Source of the DNA: Rosa chinensis
Lineage: Eukaryota > Streptophyta > Magnoliopsida > Rosales > Rosaceae
Length of the DNA stretch: 64,000 bases
Assembly: GCF_002994745.2 (NCBI RefSeq)
Contig: NW_020126818.1
Location: 372,001 to 436,000 of the forward strand
Direction: 5' to 3'
Part shown: positions 46,483 through 57,764 of the stretch, piece after piece
How the letters are laid out: the number at the start of each line of letters is the position of its first letter
Numbering within the stretch: the first letter of the stretch is position 1
The notes under the pieces: model-generated
What the model was told of the DNA's origin: nothing
Database searches by the model: none
Seen by the model: only the letters and a program-made list of their open reading frames with translations
Program-made: the position numbers and the translations under genes

Positions 46483-47141
46483 TCACACTAAGACACACAC
46501 TAAGACTCAACGAAAATTAAAGACTTGACACGAAACAGACTCTATAGCCCTTCAACTTTTTGTCTCAGCAATCTCTTACTTTCACAACACCAAGATTAGC
46601 ACTTCACCAAGAATAAATGTTTAGGCATTCGAGAGTTAATTGAAACACATAATCTTCACATACACAAGTAGGACTTGGTTGGAACAATGGTGATGGTTTC
46701 TGTTAAGCATGCTTCAAACAAGTATGATTCAACTCCTCACAAGTTATATCCACTCTTTCTTCTCTCAGATCATGGCAATGCTTAAAAGCTTATACACTCA
46801 AGTATATGTGAAAGATAGCAAGTATATCACATAATTCAAGAAACGAAAGCACATGTATAATTTTCCTTAAAGATCTCATGAAGGATACCAACTACTTGCA
46901 CAGATGGACCCAAGCCATAGGTTCAACTCTTGTAACTCATCTCCACATCAAGGGCTGTCCCATCTTAAGGATCAAGAAGGTCTTCTTAAAGGTTGTAATG
47001 GGGCCAAGGCTCAAGGTTTTAAGAAATGAAGGGTAAGGATTTATCAAAGTGTCCTAAAAACCTAGCAGAGCACATGTAAATGTAGAGACCACAAGAAATC
47101 CACCAATGCATTGCAAAAACGTCACTTCCCCTAGAGGTAAC
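46483..47141 (-). other. Post-pol-derived non-coding region of H
   Basis: Matches the last 0.7 kb before the polypurine tract of A and C. No coding frame. Confidence 0.82.
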
Positions 47142-49424
47142 TGATAGGAGCATTTTAATGCGACGTTTTAACTGCATTTCCCTACACTTTTCTGCGCCAT
47201 TTCCTTGAAAAATCCCTGTTTGGGAAAGTTTCCATTCTTTGATTGGGAAAGTTCCTTATTGTAGAAAGTTTCCATTTTTGTCTTCATTTTTCATTTCTCA
47301 TTTTTCATTTCTCATTTCTGGAAAGTTTCTATTTTTCATTTTTAGTAAGTTTCTATTTTCATTTTTTAGAAAGTTTCTATTTTAAGTATAGTTTCTATTT
47401 TCAGGACCTCCGAGCTAGAAAGTGGAAATGAACGCATGAATGGAAAGAGGAGCTTGCGAACATCAAGACGAACGAACATGAGAGAAAATGGCCCACACAT
47501 TTGAGCAGAAATGAAGAAACAAGCTTTCCTAGTCCAACCAGGAAATCCTACAAAATGGAGGAAGGCTTCCCTAGCAAGTTTCCAACGCAACCATGAAAAA
47601 GAAATGGAAAAATATTGTGTTTTGCGTTGGAAAATGAGAAGGCTTGAAGATGAAGCAACGAGGCCCAAGAACTCTTTGGATTTTCGGCAAATTGGATAAA
47701 GGCCCATCAAAGCCCATATATTTAGGGTTTATGACGCATGAATAAACCCTAGGGGAGTGTTGCCGTTCAAAGCAAGAGAAAAACAAGGAAAGTGGCGTGA
47801 AAATCAGAATTATGTGTGGAGATTTTCTAGGGAGATTCTCTAGGGCTATTTTTATGGAAAGAAAATACTTGGAGATAATCCCTAGAAGTTTTGCCGTGAA
47901 AAAGGAAGAGATAAACAAGGGAGGACGCCAAAACCCTAGGGTTTTGGACGGCAAAGATATTCCCTAGAGATTTTTAAGGAAAGAGAAAAAGGTGGAGACC
48001 AAGGAAAGATCAAAAGAAGTCTAGATACATTCCTACATTCCCTAAAGAGTTTTGGCCGAATTTGGAAGCATAAAATCAGAAATTATCTCTTTATTTCGGC
48101 AAGAATTATTTAGGGAATTAATATTGGAATTTTGTGATTGGTTGCACCACCTCATAGGGCTTATGTGGCAAGAATTCATTGGAGGAAATTATGTGGAGGA
48201 AGCAAGCACATGCCGTGAACATCTCTAGGGTTTTGGACGGTTTGGACACCTAGGGGCCGTCCCCTATATATTCCTACACTTTCTCAACGTCAAGAGTTCC
48301 AAGTTCCATTCTTTACGTTTACACCTTGAGAAAATAATTCAGAAAACTCTTTAGACTAGCCGTGCTCCTCTCCATCCTCTAGGGCAACCACGAAGTGCAA
48401 GCAAGGCCAAGGAAGAAGAAGACAAGCCGTGCACACCATCCACCCTCCACCTTGAAGATTGCTTTCGAAATTCAAGAGACCACATCATCACTTCATTCAT
48501 CTCATCTTCATCACGGTGTAATCCGATTCTCCTTGTACCTTTGCTTTGTATTTTCGTTGGTTTTGCCTTAGTTGACACATATGTATGAACAAGTATTGTT
48601 TTCTGAAATTTTATGATGAATTGTTAATTTTCAGATTCATATATTGCGATTTATGGTTGCTTTTGTGTGAGTGTTTGATTAAATTTGCATGATAGATAAC
48701 TTTTGTATTTTAATCTTATGTGGTTGCAAACACTTAGGGTTTTGATATAATTGGTGCTACGAATTTAAGAACATGAATCAACTTTTTGGTTTTGTGTTCT
48801 TGGATCGATAAGTAGTAAAGGTTTTGTACAAAAACCGAATTTAATCAAAGAAGATTGCAATTAGGTGGACTTTTTCATACTAAGTTGCACATTTGAGTTG
48901 ATAGCCTTTCTAGGTGCTTAATGCGTTAAACATGACATGATTGACTAGCTTTCTAGGGTTTGATTGCATGTTTGATAGGATTAATCTAGGTGCTTTCGCT
49001 TAGGTTAATTAGCATTGAAAGTAAAATATGGGAAATTGTTTGCTTTTGAACGTTTCACATGATCAACTCCTCTTGCATGACTATGATGAACAATGATGAA
49101 CTTGAATCAATTTTAATCATGAGTTTCGACTTTGATCTTTGTTCTTACATTCCATTTATATTTTTATGTTTTTGCGTTTTTAATTATTTAGTTAGCTTTT
49201 ATTTTCGAAAATAGAAAACCAAAATCAAAAATCCCCCCTTTTTCGTAAATATGTATATATTTTGTTTTATTTTTGTAAATATTATACTTTGTTTTAATTT
49301 TAATTGTTTAATTGTTTGATAATGACAGGTGTACCCTCAATCCCCGGAATAGAACGATCCCTACTTACTTTATACTACTATGACATTTCAGGGTTAAATT
49401 ATGCGCTTGCTTTTAGCCGCATCA
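47142..49424 (+). repeat. 5' LTR of I (mosaic type 1 / type 2)
   Basis: 2283 bp. U3 up to about 48290 is nearly identical to C's LTRs, the block around 48695-48755 is type-2-like, and the end has the type 2 hairpin (ATGCGCT...AGCCGCAT). U3 tandem units lie at about 47226-47401. Confidence 0.93.
48265..48271 (+). promoter_or_regulatory. TATA box in 5' LTR of I
   Basis: TATATAT in the same context as in C. Confidence 0.65.
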
Positions 49425-49429
49425 ATTTT

Positions 49430-49447
49430 TGGCGCCGTTGCCGGGGA
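49430..49447 (+). other. Primer-binding site of I (tRNA-Asp type)
   Basis: TGGCGCCGTTGCCGGGGA, five bases after the LTR. Confidence 0.93.
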
Positions 49448-49638
49448 TTGAAAAATCATTTGTCATATTGTGAATAATATGTGTTTTGTTTATATTGTGA
49501 CCGAAAAAAAAAAAAAAAAAAAAAAAATTACTTGTTAATTATTTTGTTGATAATTGTCGAAAATTAGTAGATTAATTACTTAGGTTGTTATTTATATTGT
49601 TGAATACGAATTTTAATTGTAGGTTGTAAATTAAAGAT

Positions 49639-50027
49639 GGAATAGGTGAAGTCGTGTTTATTAATATTGGCCTAAACCCCTTATTGGTACCTAGTCCAGG
49701 TCCCTTAAGGTTGAGGGCGGCCTTTATTAACATTCATTGAACTGTCTTCACACTTAGGACCTTTTATATCCAAGTAAGTATAGCCTATGTGGGATGGTGT
49801 CTAGGAAGGGGACAACGCTCATGACTGGTTCTTGAATCCAGAAGTGCGTGCAAATGAGCCTAAACCACAATGTGGGAGTAGCTCATGCCAAAATGGATTC
49901 TACCTCTCGTGGTCGCCCTCCCCTACCTGGCCATTTCAGTAAGGTTGCCCAAAGGATGTAGGAGAGACTTAGTGTCTTGACGATTATACTTGGGCCGCAC
50001 GTCCACTTGATTTACCGCTTGGAATTT
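49639..50027 (+). other. Leader RNA module, copy 1 of I
   Basis: Nearly identical to copy 1 of C. An A24 run at 49504-49527 lies upstream. Confidence 0.7.
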
Positions 50028-50220
50028 AATTCGAAATCAATGGTATTTATAACAAAAGAAAATGTTGTGATGCACCTAAGGTATATTGGATTAAACATAG
50101 TCTTGAAAAGGGTAGCTGTTTCAGCCCCATTGCACATCGAGACTCCCTGTTCCCGTACCTAAGTGTTGAAAATAATTGTAAAGAAAAGGAAAGAATAGAA
50201 GTAATTTTACTTAATTTCGT

Positions 50221-50272
50221 AAAAAAAAAAAAAAAGAAAAAAAAGAAAAAAAAAAAGAAAAAAAAAAAGAAG
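50221..50272 (+). repeat. A-rich tract between leader modules of I
   Basis: A-runs broken by single G, longer than the equivalent in C. Confidence 0.85.
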
Positions 50273-50417
50273 ATAATTAGATGTGAATAGTGACGTTTTG
50301 TTGGTTTGTGTGAAAGTTTTGTGTAAATGGTGTCTAATCTTGTTAAACAAAGGAAATGTAAAGAATTAATTATAAATATTGTTAAATTCTTGATTTATTA
50401 TAAGTGTGTAAATTCGT

Positions 50418-50803
50418 ATGAGTAGATAAGGGCCCTTTTGTTAATATTGGCCTTAACCCTTCATTAGTGCCTTTCTGAGGTCTTATGAGGTTGAGGGCGG
50501 CTTTTATTAACATTTGGAGAACTGTCTAACACATGAGTTCTTTTCAAGCTGAGTAAGGGGCATATAGGTGGTGTCTTAGGTTGAGACCCTGGGTGATGGG
50601 TTCAATTGGATCTCAGAGATACTATAGACCGTGCGTAAACCACAATGTGGGAGTAGCCAATAGGGGCCTAAACCTCAATGAGGGAGTAGCCTCCGTAGTG
50701 TCACCAAAATGAGTCCTCCCTCTCACTTACCTCTTAATCTGGCCATCTAGCCTTCTGAAACAAAGGAAAGCGACTTATGTCTAGGCGACTATCCCTAGAT
50801 CGT
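50418..50803 (+). other. Leader RNA module, copy 2 of I
   Basis: Nearly identical to copy 2 of C. Confidence 0.65.
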
Positions 50804-51043
50804 ATCTCACCAATAGTAGTGGTTTCTATTGGGCTCGACTTACAACTTGTAATCAATTGAGATATTAACTTTATTTTGTAAAGATAATAAGATACTTGAA
50901 CATAACCTCCACTTGTAAATTGTGTTGTTTTGCACATTTTATACTTGTATAAATTTCTTTTGTGGTTTATTTGTGAAAAGATTGTGGATAGTTTGTAATT
51001 TATACTTCTCTTTATACTTGTATAAATCATAAATAGTAAAGTC

Positions 51044-51085
51044 GTGAATAGTAACTTGTGAATAGTGACTCGTGAATAGTAAGGT
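51044..51085 (+). repeat. Three tandem 14-bp units upstream of gag (I)
   Basis: GTGAATAGTAACTT-like units at the same place as in C. Confidence 0.8.
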
Positions 51086-51171
51086 TGATGTATAAATCAC
51101 TAATTTGTAATTAACTCACTTTATACTTTGCTAACTTCTTTGAATTTTGATGATGTTCAGGATTCCTATGA

Positions 51172-52086
51172 ATGACCGAGCCTTTTAGATCCTCTACACT
51201 AAAGGAAATTGAAGCAAGGCTCGCTCGCTTGAAGGGTCCTTCACTTCTTGAGCAGACAAGCCCTTCCCCTTCGACACACAGAGGGTACATCTTTAACGAA
51301 CAAGGGAAGAGGACCTACTGTTCTGAGGAGTCTACATCACCTACACCAAGTCCATCTCCTCCTTCACGTTCACCTTCACCTGTGACTTCGTCCAACTCTA
51401 CACCACCACCTTCACCACCACCTGAAGAAGTCGAAGAAGAGAGAATGGCATCTATTAGGGAACTTTCCACTGCAACTGTTGAAGGAGGACCCCCTACAGG
51501 CATAGTATACCCTCCCCCTGCAGCTGGAAGGCAAGCAGAGTTTGAGCTAAAGAGTGGTTTGTTGCACAAGCTCCCTATCTTCCATGGACTTAATATGGAG
51601 GACGCTAACAAGCATGTTCGAGAATTTCAATCTGTTTGTGCAAACATGCAACCACAAGGGGCAGATGAGAACCTTCTTAAGATGAGAGCATTTCCATTCT
51701 CTCTAGCTGATAGAGCCAAGGATTGGCTATATGAACTTCCTGCAGGACGTATCACTTCATGGGAGACAATGAGAAAGGCCTTCTTGGAGAAATACTTCCC
51801 AGCTTCTAAGGTCATCACACTTAGAAAGAAGCTCAGTGGAATAGAGCAAGCCCATGATGAGTCCTATGCTGCCTACTATGAGAGGTTCAATTCCTTACTT
51901 GCACAATGTCCTCAACATCAGATGAAGGATGAGACCCTACTCACATGTTTCTATGAAGGACTCTTACCCTTGGAAAGGCAAATGTTGGATGCTGCAGCTG
52001 GAGGAGCTTTTGTGGATAAGTCCCCTACAGTTGGGAAGGAGCTGATAGCTAATCGTGCCTTGAACTCTCAACAATATGAGGGGTAG
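51172..52086 (+). CDS. gag: gag of I, N-terminal part (frameshifted at its end)
   Basis: Starts at the same ATG as in C; the out-of-frame ATG four bases before it is also kept. It has the Ser/Pro-rich N-terminal region and the whole retrotransposon gag domain, including the ERFNSLL stretch that is frameshifted in C. It ends at TAG 52084-52086, because a run of five G in C (after CAATATGA) has four G here (about 52080-52083). The native frame resumes before 52104. Particle protein of the element; the break removes the knuckle and all of pol from this product. Confidence 0.9.
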   Translation: MTEPFRSSTLKEIEARLARLKGPSLLEQTSPSPSTHRGYIFNEQGKRTYCSEESTSPTPSPSPPSRSPSPVTSSNSTPPPSPPPEEVEEERMASIRELSTATVEGGPPTGIVYPPPAAGRQAEFELKSGLLHKLPIFHGLNMEDANKHVREFQSVCANMQPQGADENLLKMRAFPFSLADRAKDWLYELPAGRITSWETMRKAFLEKYFPASKVITLRKKLSGIEQAHDESYAAYYERFNSLLAQCPQHQMKDETLLTCFYEGLLPLERQMLDAAAGGAFVDKSPTVGKELIANRALNSQQYEG

Positions 52087-52103
52087 GACACTCTACTCGT
52101 AGG

Positions 52104-52933
52104 GTGCATGAGATGAGCAAGAATACTGCAATTGAGGACCAACTGAATAAGCTTACTCTACTCATGAACCAAGTGGTAAGTTCCAAGGGACCAAGTGCAA
52201 CAATAGCTTGTGGGGTATGCTCTATGCAAGGGCATGTTACAGATCAGTGCCCTCAACTTAATGAGAATGGAGGATGGGAATCTGCAAATGCTATTGGAGG
52301 ATATCAAGGAGGATACCAAGGAGGACCTCAACGTCCTAGACATGATCCTTACTCCAATACGTACAACCCAGGATGGAGGGACCATCCCAACTTCAAGTGG
52401 ACCAACAATGATAACGTTCAGAATCCTCTTGGTGGGAACTTCCAACGTCCTCAAGGGCCTTCATTCCAAGGATCATCTTTTCAAAGGCCCTACATGCCTC
52501 CTCCTCAACAGAACTCAGGACCTTCAATGTCTCACTACGACAAAACGTTGGAAGCCTTGACTAGTTCCACCCAAGCCTTGACAAACTCTACTCAAGCTTT
52601 GATTCAAGGACAACAGACCCACACTAAGGATATTGCAGACCTTAAGAAACAGATGGGCCAAGTTGTGGACTTCATGAGCAAGATTCATGAGACTGGGAAG
52701 CTCCCTAGTGGCACAATACCTAACCCTAAGGGTAATGTGGAGAATGCATCAGTTGTGACTACGAGGAGTGGGAGACCATTTGTGGATCCACCCAAGCAAC
52801 CCAAGAAGGTCCAAATGAGCATAGAAATTGAGGAAGACCAAGAACCCACCAAGTTGGGTATTGAGAAGGACCCTGCAACGTCAAAGGAAGAGACCAAGGC
52901 ATCCTCATCTTTAAAGGCAAAACCGGAAATCAA
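52104..52933 (+). CDS. gag: gag of I, C-terminal part with zinc knuckle (cut by J)
   Basis: Frame regained after the 1-nt deletion; the ATG at 52104 is internal. It contains the CCHC knuckle starting at 52209 (CX2CX4HX4C), which binds RNA, then Gly/Gln/Pro-rich sequence and the Ser/Thr-rich predicted coiled coil. It is interrupted by J at 52934; the frame after J (59780 on) fits without further shift, since J plus TSD adds 6851 bases and the frames agree. The final codons up to 53000 are read from J's LTR and are not native. Confidence 0.9.
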
Positions 52934-54948
52934 TGATAGGAGCATTTTAATGCGACATTTTAACTGTTATTTCCCTATATTTTCTGCGTTATTTCCTTAA
53001 TAAAACTCTGTTTAGGAAAGTTTCCGTTCTTCGAATGGGAAAGTTCCTAATTGTAGAAAGTTTCCGTTTTGTAGTTTCTATTTTTCATTTTTAGAAAGTT
53101 TCCATTTTAGTTTAAGAAAGTTTCCATTTCTTATTTTAGAAAGCTTCTATTTTCAGGTTTTTGGAATAAATAAGCAGAATTGAGTTCATAAATGGAATGA
53201 GAAGTTTCATGAAGATGACATGGCAAGGAGAGAATCAAGGAAGAGTTTTTTTAAAAAAAGGAAAATATATTTTCCTTGGGGATTAAATTTGCCGTGTAAT
53301 ACTTAAGGAAAAACAAGGTGACAACGTGGGAATTGAAGATGATTGATTGAGGATTTCAAGGAGAGATTTTCTTGGGAGACTTTTATGGAAAGAAATATTG
53401 CTGGAGGAATAATTTGGTGTGATTGCCAACGTGAAAATCAGAAATAATCAAGGTGATGACGCCAAGAGAGATTCAAGGGAGATATTTATGGAAGGAAAAT
53501 ATGTGTGCACCAAGGAAAAGCTAAAAAGGCGTCTAGATTCATCCCCAAATTCCCTAAAGGAATGTTGGCCGAAATTCATGAAGAAAATCAGAATAATTTC
53601 AAGGAAATTCGGCAATTAAATATTAGGGAGGTATTTTAGAGAATTATGATTGGTTGGAACACATCACAAGGCTTACTTGGCATTCTATGATTGGTTGGAC
53701 CACATCACAAGCTTACTTGGCGAATTATCATTGGTTGAAGCTATGTGGAAAATTCTGATTGCTTTGTGAACCCTAGCCATGCTCCTATATAAAACTCCCC
53801 CTTTCTCAACGTCAAGAGTTCCTCTCCCCCATACAATTTACACTTTAGAAAAAAATCAGAAAATCTTCTTAGCATAGCCGTGAGTTTCTCCATCCTCTAG
53901 TCATCTCCACGAGTTCAAGCAAGGCCAAGGGAGAAGAAGCATAGCCGTGAGTATCCATCATCCATCTCCAACCTTGAAGCTTGCTTTCGAGATTCAAGAG
54001 ACCACCACATCAATCGTTCATCACCATCTTCATCTCACGGTGTAATCCGATTCTCCTTTGTAACCTTTGCTTTGAATTTCGTTGGTTATGAACTAGTTGA
54101 CATATGTGTTTGAACAAATATTAATTTCTGGAATTTTATGATTAATTGAATATTTTCAGATTCATATATTGTGATTCAAGAGTTGCTTATGTGAGTTTGT
54201 TTAATTAAATTTGCGTTATAGATATCCTTTGTGTATTAATCTTATTTGGGTCGACACTTATAGGGTTTATGCATAATTGTTGCTAGGTTTAAGAACATGA
54301 AATCGACTTTTCGTTTTGTGTAAACTTGAATCAAAGTAGTAAAGGTTTTGGACAAAGACCGAATTTAATTAAAGAGGATTGCAATTAGGTGGACTTTTTC
54401 ATACTAAGTTGTACACTTGAGTTGATAGCCTTTCTTTGTTCTTAATGCGTTAAACATGTCATGATTGACTAGCTTTCTAGGGCTTGATTACATGTTTGAT
54501 AGGATTAATCTTTGTGCTTTCACTTTGGTTAATTAGCATTGAAAAGTAAAAAATGGGAAATTATTTGCTTTCGAATATTTCACATGATCAACTCCTTTCT
54601 CATGACTTAGATGAACAATATTAGGGTTTGAATCAATTTTAATCATATGTTTCGGTTTTGATCTTTGTTCTCTCATTCCATTTGTATTTTTATGTTTTTG
54701 CATTTTAATTCTTTTGTTTACTTAATTAATTTTCGAAAAACCCAAAAACAAAATCCCCCCTTTTTTCGTAAATAATGTTTATACTTGTGAATATCTTTGT
54801 GAATATTATACTTTGTTTTAATTTTAATTGTTTAATTGTTTGATAATGACAGGTGTACCCTCAATCCCCGGAATAGAACGATCCCTACTTACTTTTACTA
54901 CTAATGACATTTCAGGGTTAAATTATGCGCTTGCTTTTTAGCGCATCA
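52934..54948 (+). repeat. 5' LTR of J (type 2)
   Basis: TGATAGGAG to GCGCATCA; perfect terminal hairpin ATGCGCT/AGCGCAT. The same length as both LTRs of E. Confidence 0.95.
53786..53793 (+). promoter_or_regulatory. TATA box in 5' LTR of J
   Basis: TATATAAA; the equivalent in the 3' LTR is at 58617-58624. Confidence 0.68.
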
Positions 54949-54953
54949 ATTTT

Positions 54954-54971
54954 TGGCGCCGTTGCCGGGGA
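54954..54971 (+). other. Primer-binding site of J (tRNA-Asp type)
   Basis: TGGCGCCGTTGCCGGGGA, five bases after the LTR. Confidence 0.93.
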
Positions 54972-55101
54972 TTGAAAAATCACTTGTTAAATTGTGAATA
55001 TTTGTTGTATATATTTTGTTCGAAACATAGATTAATTAATTTACTTAGGTTGTTTTTTATATTGTTGAATTCGAGTTTTAATTGTAAGTTGTAAATTGAA
55101 T

Positions 55102-55487
55102 GGAATAGGTGAAGTCGCGTTTGTTAATATTGGCCTAAACCCCTTATTGGTACCTAGTTCAGGTCCCTTAAGGTTGAGGGCGGCCTTTATTAACACTTGT
55201 TGAACTGTCTTCACACTTAGGACCTTTTTCATCTTAGTAAGTATAGCCTATGTGGAATGGTGTCTAGGAAGGGGACAACGTTCATGACGGGTTTTTGAAT
55301 CCAGAAGTGCTTACAAATGGGCCTAAACCACTATGTGGGAGTAGCTCATGCCAAAATGGATTTTTCCTCTCGTGTTCGTCCTCCCCCACCTGGCCATTTC
55401 AGTAAGGTTGCCCAAAGGATGTAAGAGGGACTTTGTGTCTAGACGACTATACTTGGGCCGCATGTCCAACTTGATTTACCGCTTGGA
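55102..55487 (+). other. Leader RNA module of J (single copy)
   Basis: Matches copy 1 of C and I; homology to C's leader fades about 60 bases further on, where the gag-pol deletion begins. Confidence 0.7.
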
Positions 55488-55559
55488 ATTAGATTTGATA
55501 TCAATAATATTTATGACAAAAGAAAATGTAACAAAATGTTGTGATACACTAAGCTAAAA

Positions 55560-55735
55560 AAAAAACATTTGTGTAAATATTTTTCATGTTTTTTTTTACT
55601 CACTTGTGTACCTAACTTGTGTCTAGTGTACAATGTACTTGTTAATTATATTTGTAGTTTGTAATTCTTTGTTACTTGTTTATATTTTTTGTATTTCTTT
55701 GTTAATTACAGTTACTAACTTTTTAATATCTATTC
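55560..55735 (+). other. Deletion junction and filler in J
   Basis: A/T-rich stretch not matched elsewhere in C or I by eye, shared with D and E, replacing gag-pol. The post-pol block begins at about 55738. Confidence 0.6.
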
Positions 55736-55769
55736 CGTCTGGCTGAAAGACGTTAAACTCAAGCGCTGC

Positions 55770-55785
55770 TTGGGAGGCAACCCAA
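55770..55785 (+). promoter_or_regulatory. Conserved post-pol stem-loop (J)
   Basis: TTGGG, AGGCAA, CCCAA, about 35 bases after the deletion junction. Confidence 0.5.
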
Positions 55786-55935
55786 TTCAGAAGTAGCTGT
55801 GCTGGAGACTACAAACACAGATTTGCTTTCTCCTTCCCTATTTCTTTTATTTTTCAAATTTTCTCTTTTGTTTTTGTTTTCGTAAATTCCATCGCTATAT
55901 GCTTAATTGTTTCATTGCATGCTTATAATTGATTA

Positions 55936-55974
55936 CATTGAGGACAATGCAATATTTAAGTGTGGGGGAAGGGA
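55936..55974 (+). promoter_or_regulatory. Extra polypurine-like tract with hairpin (J)
   Basis: CATTG/CAATG stem-loop (55936-55949) and GGGGGAAGGGA (55964-55974). Confidence 0.5.
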
Positions 55975-57724
55975 TACTTTTGTTTTTTATTCTGAGTCAT
56001 ATATATTGGAAAATACAAAAAAATCAAAAAATGTCCAAAAAAAAAAAATTGTTGCTTTTATTTATTGAGTCTTAGTCTTTTGTTTTTATTTTTGAGTCAT
56101 AGGATGCCATTTCAACTGTCCAGGATGAGCTTATATCTCTGAAATTATACCTAAAAGAGGATCACAATATTGAGATGATTTTAAATGGTATTCTTTGGTT
56201 AATTGAGATATATGAAAAGCATGTGCATGTGTAGTGGATATGGATTTCGTGACCTTGGTACAGAATGTGAGCATGTTAAGATGAGTTTTGATTCATAAAA
56301 ACCCATGTGAGATATTTGAGCCATTTCCCTTTTTCTTGGAGTGATAATTAAAAAGAATATATTCTTAATTTCTTGGCGATGTTTTGATGATCTCATTATT
56401 CTTTCATTTGATTGACTGCTTGCCATAGATTAAGTTTGATGGACTAGAGAATGCTAGAATTCGCTCTTGTCCTTGTTGAGACTTTTATCAATACATGTCC
56501 CTGATTCTGGAAAGGACAGAGGCACCCTAGGAATTACCACCATTGCCATATAAGCCTGTGTCCCCTTTTGTGCCCGTCGTGGGACTCCCCTAGATAAACC
56601 CCTTTGAGCCTACATTAAGCCTTTTCTTTCATCACCCTTAAAATCCTTAACCCTGAACCTTAGCATAGCTACACTCCTACCCTTTGTTCTAAAAACTTAG
56701 TGGAGCTATCTTTTGGGGACTTTACTTAAGGATTTGGCATTGAGAATGAAAATTGAGAAGAGGTGAAAGTTCAAGTGTGGGGGTAGACTTGTCCATAAAA
56801 AAAATGTATGTGAAAGCCGTGAAAAAGAAATAAAAAAAAAAAATTTGTACACGGTTAGAAAGAAAGAAAGATAAATGTTTATGGATTTTAGTCCCCCATA
56901 CTTGGTGAGTTTGGAGTTTGTTTTGAATTGAAGGCCCATTACAGAAAAATTTGGCCTTTGTCCAATTCACTAGAGTTCAAAGGAAGTTTAGAGTGAAGTT
57001 AGGGCCCAAAATGAAGACATTTGGCCTCTTTACATTACCTCTATGGGATGGGACATTTTGATATATCTTGGTGGATTTCTAGAAGTCTCTACAGTTACAT
57101 GAGCTCTGCTAGGTTTTTAGGACACTTTGTTAAATTCCTTACCCTTTCATTTCTTAAAACCTTGAGCCTTGGCCCCATTACAACCCTTAATAAGACCTTT
57201 TTGATCCTTAAGATGGGACAACCTTTGATGTGGAGATGAGTTACAAGAGTTGAACCTATGGCTTGGGTCCATTTGTGCAAGTAGTTGATATCTTTCATGA
57301 GATCTTTTGAAAAAAAAAATTATTATATTCACAAAGTGCTTTTCGTTTCTTATATATGTGAGCTATTTGATTGCCTCAAAATATTTTCTCTCACATATAA
57401 TTGAGTGATTATAAGCTTTTAAGCATTGCCTTGAATTCTGAGAGAAGAAAGAGTGGATATACCTTGTGAGGATATGAATCATACTTGTCTGAAACATGCT
57501 TAACATAACCCATCACTATTGTTACAACCAAGTCCTACTTGTGTAAGTGAAGATTATGTGTTTCAATTAACTCTCGAATGCTAAAACATTGATTCTTGGT
57601 TGAGTGCTAATCTTGGTGTTATGAAAGTAAGAGATTGCTGAGACAAAAAGTTGAAGGGCAATAGAGTCATTGTTTGTGTAGAGTCTTTAAATTTTCGTTG
57701 AGTCTTAGTTGAGTCTTTGTGAGA

Positions 57725-57764
57725 TTTTGCTAAGGGACTAGCAAAAGCTAAGTGTGGGGGAATT
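57725..57764 (+). promoter_or_regulatory. Polypurine tract and adjacent hairpin of J
   Basis: Hairpin TTTTGCTA/TAGCAAAA (57725-57746), then GGGGGAA (57756-57762) and the LTR two bases later. Confidence 0.8.

Larger units (their letters stand above)
44079..47141 (-). mobile_element. Element H: 3' LTR and start of internal region, split by I
   Basis: Minus-strand Athila-like element with left TSD ATTTT (44074-44078). The 3' LTR is followed by polypurine tract and about 0.7 kb of post-pol region similar to A and C. I inserted at 47142 (left TSD GTAAC); the rest of H is outside the window, so its coding state is unknown. Confidence 0.9.
55736..57724 (+). other. Post-pol-derived non-coding region of J
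   Basis: Similar in order and content to 35925-37848 of C, including G5 tract at 56779-56783. No coding frame. Confidence 0.85.
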
